From contig NZ_CP177144.1 of assembly GCF_050389775.1 (NCBI RefSeq), forward strand, positions 186,001 through 250,000: DNA of 64,000 nt. Direction: 5' to 3'. This DNA is from Marinibacterium sp050389775. Its GTDB lineage: Bacteria > Pseudomonadota > Alphaproteobacteria > Rhodobacterales > Rhodobacteraceae. Numbering within the stretch: the stretch's first letter is position 1; each line of letters opens with the position of its first letter. Positions 59,109 through 64,000 of this stretch are shown here, piece after piece. The notes under the pieces are model-generated. The model saw only the letters and a program-made list of their open reading frames with translations. It was not told the DNA's origin and ran no database searches. A program made the position numbers and the translations under genes.

Positions 59109-60973
59109 GCGCCTTTCTCAAGCTGCTGTTCCGCAACCGGCTGGCCGCCATGGGCGCCGTGGTCATCGCGATCATCCTGCTGCTCGCCATCCTCACGCCG
59201 CTCCTGCCCTTGCCCGAGCCCAATGTCACCAACACGGCCGACCGGTTCCTGCGGCCCTTTTCCGAAGGCCACCTCCTGGGCACCGATCACCTCGGCCGGG
59301 ACCTGCTGTCGCGGCTGATGTGGGGCACGCGGCTGTCACTGGCCGTGGGCATCGCCGCGGCCTTTGTCGCGGCGACCGTCGGTTCGGCCATCGGCATCGT
59401 CGCCGGCTATTTCGGCGGGCGCACCGACAACCTGATCATGCGTGGCGTCGACATGCTGATGGCCTTTCCCTACATCCTGCTGGCCCTGGCCATCGTCGCC
59501 GCCCTCGGCCCCGGGCTGCTCAACGCGCTGATCGCCGTGGCGGCCGTCAACATCCCCTTCTTCGCCCGCAACATCCGGGGCATCACCGTGTCCCTGGCCG
59601 GGCGCGAATTCGTCGATGCCGCGCGGCTGGCCGGCAAGGGCCATGGCCGCATCATCCTGACCGAAGTGCTGCCCAACGTGCTGCCGGTCATCGTCATCGC
59701 CATGTCGACGACCGTCGGCTGGATGATCCTGGAAACCGCCGGCCTGTCCTTCCTGGGCCTGGGATCGCAGCCGCCCCAGGCCGACCTGGGCTCGATGCTG
59801 GGCGAAGCCCGCGCGGCCCTGATCACCGCCCCGCATACCTCGATCGTGCCGGGCATCATGATCTTTCTCATCGTCATGAGCGTGAACCTGCTGGGCGACG
59901 GCGTGCGCGATGCGCTTGATCCGCGGCTGAAATCCGGCGCGCTCAGCCGGCCGCGGGCCACCACCCGGGTCGACCGCCCCACCCCGCCGCCCGAGGCTCC
60001 GCAGAAAGGCGTGCTGGACCTGCAGGACCTGCAGACCCAGTTCCACGTCGGCGCCCGGGTCTACCGCGCCGTCAGCGGCGTGTCCCTGCACGTCGAGCCC
60101 GGCGAATGCCTGGGCGTGATCGGCGAGAGCGGGTCGGGCAAGTCGGTCACGGCGCTGTCGGTCATGGGCCTTGTCGCCTCGCCGCCCGGGGTGATCACCG
60201 GCGGGGCGGTGAAATTCGGCGGCGAGGACCTGCTGGGCGCGTCCTATGACAGCCTGCGGCGCAAGCGCGGCGACAAGGTGGCCTATATCTTCCAGGATCC
60301 GCTGGCCACGCTGCACCCGCTCTACCGGGTCGGCGACCAGATGATCGAGGCGATCCAGGCCCACCACCGGGTGTCGCGGACGGCGGCCCGGGCCCGGGCG
60401 CTGGAGCTGTTCGAGGCCGTTCGCATCCCCAACCCGCAAAGCCGGCTTGACGCCTATCCCCACGAAATGTCGGGTGGCATGCGCCAGCGGGTGGGCATTG
60501 CCATGGCCATGGTCAACGACCCCGAGGTGATCATCGCCGACGAGCCGACCACCGCGCTGGATGTCACCGTGCAGGCCCAGATCCTGGCCCTGCTGGACGA
60601 GCTGCGCCGCGAGCGCGGGCTGGCCATTGTCTTCATCACCCATGATTTCGGCGTCGTGGCCCAGCTGTGCGACCGGGTGGCCGTGATGTATGCTGGCCGG
60701 ATCGTCGAACAGGGGCCGACGGGCACCGTGCTGGCCGCCCCCGCCCATCCCTATACCAAGCGCCTGATCGCCTGCGTGCCCGAGCTGGGCGGCGGACGGC
60801 GCCGGCTTGAGGCCATTCCCGGCCTGCCCCCGGTGGTCGACAACCTGCCCGAGGGCTGTGCCTTTGCCCCGCGCTGTGCCCGGGCCACGACCGACTGCCA
60901 GCGCGGTGACATCCCCCTGTCGGGCGGGACACGGGCCGTGCGCTGCATCCATCCCGAGGAGGCCGTCGCATGA
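59105..60973 (+). CDS. DppC-DppD fusion: peptide-type permease joined to ATPase
   Basis: A 622-aa protein. Residues 1-280 are a DppC permease (LGTDHLGRDLLSRLMWGTR, FVDAARLAGKGHGRIILTE). After a linker (TRVDRPTPPPEAP) comes a DppD ATPase: GESGSGKSV, EMSGGMRQRV, IIADEPTTALD, ITHDFGVV, and the C-terminal Cys-rich GCAFAPRCARATTDC typical of DppD, which can hold an Fe-S cluster. One polypeptide doing both jobs is a known variant in alphaproteobacteria. Confidence 0.9.
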   Translation: MSAFLKLLFRNRLAAMGAVVIAIILLLAILTPLLPLPEPNVTNTADRFLRPFSEGHLLGTDHLGRDLLSRLMWGTRLSLAVGIAAAFVAATVGSAIGIVAGYFGGRTDNLIMRGVDMLMAFPYILLALAIVAALGPGLLNALIAVAAVNIPFFARNIRGITVSLAGREFVDAARLAGKGHGRIILTEVLPNVLPVIVIAMSTTVGWMILETAGLSFLGLGSQPPQADLGSMLGEARAALITAPHTSIVPGIMIFLIVMSVNLLGDGVRDALDPRLKSGALSRPRATTRVDRPTPPPEAPQKGVLDLQDLQTQFHVGARVYRAVSGVSLHVEPGECLGVIGESGSGKSVTALSVMGLVASPPGVITGGAVKFGGEDLLGASYDSLRRKRGDKVAYIFQDPLATLHPLYRVGDQMIEAIQAHHRVSRTAARARALELFEAVRIPNPQSRLDAYPHEMSGGMRQRVGIAMAMVNDPEVIIADEPTTALDVTVQAQILALLDELRRERGLAIVFITHDFGVVAQLCDRVAVMYAGRIVEQGPTGTVLAAPAHPYTKRLIACVPELGGGRRRLEAIPGLPPVVDNLPEGCAFAPRCARATTDCQRGDIPLSGGTRAVRCIHPEEAVA

Positions 60974-61929
60974 CCCTTGCCCTCAAGGTCACCGACCTGT
61001 CGAAGACCTTTCCGCTGGCCAAGCCGCTGTTCCGGCCCGCGCCGCCGGGCGTGCGCGCCGTCCGCCCGATGAGCTTTGAGGTACCCAAGGGCGAAACCCT
61101 TGGCATCGTGGGGGAATCCGGCTGTGGCAAATCCACCCTGGCGCGGATGCTGGTCGGGCTGCTGACGCCTTCGACCGGCCATATCGAGATCGCCGGAGAC
61201 AAGCCCGACCTCGGCGATCCGGCGGCCTTCGGCAAGCTGATCCAATATGTCTTCCAGGACCCGATTTCCTCGCTCAACCCGCGCAAGACCATCCGCCAGA
61301 TCATGGACGCCCCCCTGCGCCGGCTGCACGGCATGGGCCGGGCCGACCGCGACCGGCGCATCGCCGAGATCTTTGCTTCGGTGAACCTGCGCGAGGAATT
61401 CCTGGATCGCTACCCACATGAATTCTCGGGCGGCCAGGCCCAGCGGATCGGCATCGCCCGGGCCCTGGCCGCCGCGCCCGAGATCATCGTGCTGGACGAG
61501 CCGGTCTCGGCGCTGGACGTGTCGGTCCAGGCCCAGGTGCTGAACCTGCTGGCCGACCTGCGCCGCGATTTCGGCCTGACCTACCTGTTCATCAGCCACG
61601 ACCTGGCCGTGGTCGAGGCGGTCAGCGACCGGGTGGTGGTGTTGTATTTCGGCGCCGTCGTCGAGATCGGCCGGGCGGAACAGATTTTCAACGCCCCGCG
61701 CCACCCCTATACCAAGTTGCTGGCCGACAGCGCGCCCGTCGTCGGCCGGCCGCTGACCGCGCCCGAGCAGAAGGGCACCGAACTGCCCGACCCGCTGAAC
61801 CCGCCGCCGGGCTGTGCCTTTGCCGGGCGCTGCCCGCGCGCCACCGAGATCTGCCGGACGGACGACCCGGCCCTGACCCGCATGGGAGACGACCAGCTTG
61901 CCGCCTGCCACCACCCGCTCGAAGACTGA
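60970..61929 (+). CDS. DppF-like ABC transporter ATPase
   Basis: A 319-aa ATPase: GESGCGKST, EFSGGQAQRIGIARA, IIVLDEPVSALDVS, ISHDLAVV, and CAFAGRCPRATEIC at the C-terminus. Second motor subunit of the transporter. It overlaps the fusion gene by 4 bp and the GntR gene by 32 bp. Confidence 0.9.
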   Translation: MTLALKVTDLSKTFPLAKPLFRPAPPGVRAVRPMSFEVPKGETLGIVGESGCGKSTLARMLVGLLTPSTGHIEIAGDKPDLGDPAAFGKLIQYVFQDPISSLNPRKTIRQIMDAPLRRLHGMGRADRDRRIAEIFASVNLREEFLDRYPHEFSGGQAQRIGIARALAAAPEIIVLDEPVSALDVSVQAQVLNLLADLRRDFGLTYLFISHDLAVVEAVSDRVVVLYFGAVVEIGRAEQIFNAPRHPYTKLLADSAPVVGRPLTAPEQKGTELPDPLNPPPGCAFAGRCPRATEICRTDDPALTRMGDDQLAACHHPLED

Positions 61930-62662
61930 ACCACGGCTGAGCCGACCGGCCCGGGTGGCCGAAGAGATCAAGGACTGGGTTGTCGAACAGGGCCTGATGC
62001 CCGGCGACAGGCTGCCCGGCGAGACCGAGCTGATGGCCCGGTTTTCCATGGCCAAGGGCACCATCCGCGAGGCCATGCGCATCCTCGAGGCGCAGGGCCT
62101 GATCAAGACGCGGACCGGCCCGGGGGGCGGGTCCTTCGTGCACGAGGTCAGCCGGGGCCGGGCCCGGGCGCTGCTGGGAAATTACTTCTACTTCAAGGAC
62201 CTGACGATCGGCGACATCTACCAGCTGCGCCGGGCGCTGGAACCGGAACTGGCCGCCACGCTGGCCGGCCGGCTGCCCGAAGAGGTGTTGCAGGCGCTGG
62301 AAGAGAACATCACGCAATATGACGCGCCGGCCCGCACGCTGGACGAGGAACGCGCCCAGCACGTGGCCTCGCTGCGGTTCCACGCGATCCTGGCCGAGCA
62401 GGCCGACAATTCGCTGCTGTCCTTCATCATCGATTTCATGGTCGCCCTGCTGACCGACCTGACCGTGCATCGCAAGCTCTACGAACCGATCAACCGCGAG
62501 CTCTGGGCCAAGGGCCGCGATTACCAGGCCCGGCTGGTCATGGCCCTGCGCGCGGGCGACAAGGGCGCCGCCCGGGCGGTGATGAAGGCCCACATGGACA
62601 CCGCCTGGCGGCTGATGCGCGACCAGGAGGTCGAGATGGCCCGGCGGTTCATCGACGAATGA
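61898..62662 (+). CDS. GntR-family regulator with FCD domain
   Basis: A 254-aa FadR/GntR repressor: RPARVAEEIKDWVVEQGLMP, PGETELMARFSMAKGTIREA (helix-turn-helix) and an FCD ligand domain (IYQLRRALEPELAATLAGR, HVASLRFHAILAEQADN). Starts at TTG inside the ATPase gene. Operator-like sites lie in the promoter of this operon; autoregulation is inferred. Confidence 0.85.
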   Translation: MPPATTRSKTEPRLSRPARVAEEIKDWVVEQGLMPGDRLPGETELMARFSMAKGTIREAMRILEAQGLIKTRTGPGGGSFVHEVSRGRARALLGNYFYFKDLTIGDIYQLRRALEPELAATLAGRLPEEVLQALEENITQYDAPARTLDEERAQHVASLRFHAILAEQADNSLLSFIIDFMVALLTDLTVHRKLYEPINRELWAKGRDYQARLVMALRAGDKGAARAVMKAHMDTAWRLMRDQEVEMARRFIDE

Positions 62663-62741
62663 GCCCCGGGGGCGGTGCGTTGCACGCGCCCGCCGGTTCT
62701 CGTTGGCCGCCGTCTGGCCCCTGGTCCTCCCGGCCGGCGTT

Positions 62742-63812
62742 TCAGCCCATCTGGTAGCCCGGCGTCGATTGCGAGATCGCGGTTTCCTCGTCGTCCATGC
62801 CTTCGGGGATGGCCTCGAAGAGCGGCGTCGACATGTAGCGTTCGCCGGTATCGGGCAACATGGCCAGGATCACCGTGCCCGGGGCCGCGGTTTCGGCCAG
62901 TTTCATCGCCACGCCAAAGGTCGACCCGCCCGACACGCCGGTCAGGATGCCTTCGGACCGGGCCAGCTTGCGCGCCCAGTCCATGCCCTCGGCTCCGGCG
63001 ATGGGCAGCAGGTCGTCGTAATAGGCCTTGTCGATGGCTTCCTGCAGGACGAAGGGAATGAAATCCGGGGTCCAGCCCTGGATCGGATGGGGTTCAAAGG
63101 CCGAATGGCTGACCGCCGGGCTGTTGCCCGCGTCCCGGTCCTGGGCGATGCCCGACTGGACCAGCGCGGCATTGGCCGGCTCGGTCAGGACGATCCGCGT
63201 GTCGGGCCGCTCGCGGCGCAGCACGCGGGCCACGCCGGTCACCGTGCCGCCGGTGCCGTAGCCGGTGACGAAGTAATCCAGCGCCTTGCCCTTGAAATCG
63301 GCCACGATCTCGGGGCCGGTCGTGGCCTCGTGGATGTCGGCATTGGCCTTGGTCTCGAACTGGCTGGCCAGGAACCAGCCGTTCTTCTCGGCCAGCTCCC
63401 GGGCCTTCTGGTACATGCCAAAGCCCTTCTGGGCCTTGGGCGTCAGCACCACCTTGGCCCCCAGCATGCGCATCAGCCGGCGGCGTTCGACGGAAAAGCT
63501 CTCGGCCATGGTGATGACCAGCGGATAGCCCTTCTGGGCGCAGACCATGGCCAGGCCGATGCCCGTGTTGCCGCTGGTCGCCTCGACGACGGTCTGACCG
63601 GGTTTCAGCGCGCCCGATGCCTCGGCGGATTCGATGATCGACAGGGCCAGCCGGTCCTTGACCGAGGCCGCGGGGTTGAAGAACTCGGCCTTGACGTAGA
63701 TCTCGACGCCCTCGGGCGCCAGGTTGTTGATGCGCACCACGGGCGTGCCGCCCACGGTGTCGAGGATGGAGCCGTAAAGGCCGGGCGTGCGCCCCGGTGT
63801 CCGGTCGGTCAT
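62742..63812 (-). CDS. cysK: Cysteine synthase A (O-acetylserine sulfhydrylase)
   Basis: A 356-aa PLP enzyme: NPAASVKDRLALSIIE (PLP Lys), EATSGNTGIGLAMV (substrate loop), TGYGTGGTVTG (phosphate site) and GVSGGSTFG. It makes cysteine from O-acetylserine and sulfide. It is longer than E. coli CysK (323) by a C-terminal extension (DTGERYMSTPLFEAIPEGMD is the usual end of the core). An operator-like palindrome precedes it. Confidence 0.85.
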   Translation of the reverse strand: MTDRTPGRTPGLYGSILDTVGGTPVVRINNLAPEGVEIYVKAEFFNPAASVKDRLALSIIESAEASGALKPGQTVVEATSGNTGIGLAMVCAQKGYPLVITMAESFSVERRRLMRMLGAKVVLTPKAQKGFGMYQKARELAEKNGWFLASQFETKANADIHEATTGPEIVADFKGKALDYFVTGYGTGGTVTGVARVLRRERPDTRIVLTEPANAALVQSGIAQDRDAGNSPAVSHSAFEPHPIQGWTPDFIPFVLQEAIDKAYYDDLLPIAGAEGMDWARKLARSEGILTGVSGGSTFGVAMKLAETAAPGTVILAMLPDTGERYMSTPLFEAIPEGMDDEETAISQSTPGYQMG

Positions 63813-63832
63813 GGTCTGGTCCCCCTGGGATA

Positions 63833-63848
63833 TTGTCCACTGGGACAA
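63833..63848. promoter_or_regulatory. Palindrome TTGTCC-ACTG-GGACAA before cysK
   Basis: A perfect 6-4-6 inverted repeat 21 bp upstream of the cysK ATG, overlapping the likely promoter. Candidate operator for a sulfur-responsive (for example Rrf2-type) regulator. Confidence 0.5.
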
Positions 63849-63961
63849 ACCTAGCCATTCCAGCAGGATTTTGCGCGGGGGGCGGGCGAAAAAGGACGCC
63901 AGCGGCGCGAAACGGGGCAAAGCGCGGCCGCTGTTCCGGCGAGGCGGCGCGGGGCGCGACA

Positions 63962-63983
63962 CCGTTTCCTTCAAAGGAAACGG
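63962..63983. terminator. Hairpin CCGTTTCCTT-CA-AAGGAAACGG at the window edge
   Basis: A perfect 10-bp stem with a tight loop, followed on the plus strand by GGCCGGAATTTTCG. It probably terminates a gene lying beyond the right edge on the minus strand. No gene is seen between it and the cysK promoter. Confidence 0.45.
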
Positions 63984-64000
63984 GCCGGAATTTTCGAAAA

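Noticed and set aside
1..64000. CRISPR arrays and rRNA genes
   Set aside because: No regularly spaced identical repeats and no rRNA sequence seen; the repeats present are tandem, palindromic or irregular.

Overview
This window looks like chromosome of a GC-rich alphaproteobacterium of the Rhodobacteraceae type. The support is very high third-position GC, dense ATGA-coupled operons, several Liv-type ABC systems, a cydDC-cydABX cluster, a persulfide-detoxification operon, and a RepC replication protein of the repABC kind. Genus cannot be fixed from the sequence alone.

Layout. 1-4.6 kb: a truncated secreted-protein gene, a small exported protein, a membrane-anchored winged-helix protein, a DUF427-adenylate cyclase fusion, and a glycosyltransferase fused to a methyltransferase-like domain. 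4.9-8.5 kb: an MFS transporter, an amidase and a small methyltransferase. 8.9-24.1 kb: two consecutive minus-strand Liv-type (branched-chain amino acid/amide family) ABC operons. The upstream one starts with an RpiR regulator and a glutamine-synthetase-like ligase. The downstream one carries an N-formylglutamate-amidohydrolase-like protein, an isochorismatase-type hydrolase, an M20 amidohydrolase and an alpha/beta hydrolase. Similar AT-rich 17-bp sequences precede both, suggesting one RpiR-controlled regulon for an amide or N-acyl nitrogen compound.

24.5-39.0 kb: an integrated mobilizable element of about 14.5 kb sitting in a tRNA-Arg(CCT) gene. It is bounded by a 47-bp imperfect repeat with a 19-bp identical core. 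It encodes a tyrosine recombinase beside two paralogous small excisionase-like proteins, an XRE regulator, cargo, a ColE1-like mobilization set (mobA with mobB and mobD nested in another frame, plus mobC), and a RepC initiator with a probable antisense ctRNA. The cargo includes a visibly AT-richer three-gene operon encoding a HIT-like protein, a membrane protein, and an 801-aa protein that joins PEP-synthase/PPDK-like modules to a MazG-like pyrophosphohydrolase. I recognise no described system with this composition, and it is the best candidate here for a new defence or nucleotide-signalling system. A second cargo block encodes a PLD-helicase-DUF3427 protein and a metallophosphoesterase.

39.1-64 kb: a LacI regulator, a YcaQ-type DNA glycosylase, a thioesterase, a small Cys-rich protein, an FAH-family hydrolase and an AraC regulator; then cydDC-cydABX with a Crp/Fnr-type regulator; then a persulfide dioxygenase/DUF2892/SulP operon; then a DUF1028 protein divergent from a peptide-type ABC operon (with a permease-ATPase fusion) and its GntR regulator; then a cysteine synthase. 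Long inverted repeats, tandem repeats and candidate operators lie between the genes.
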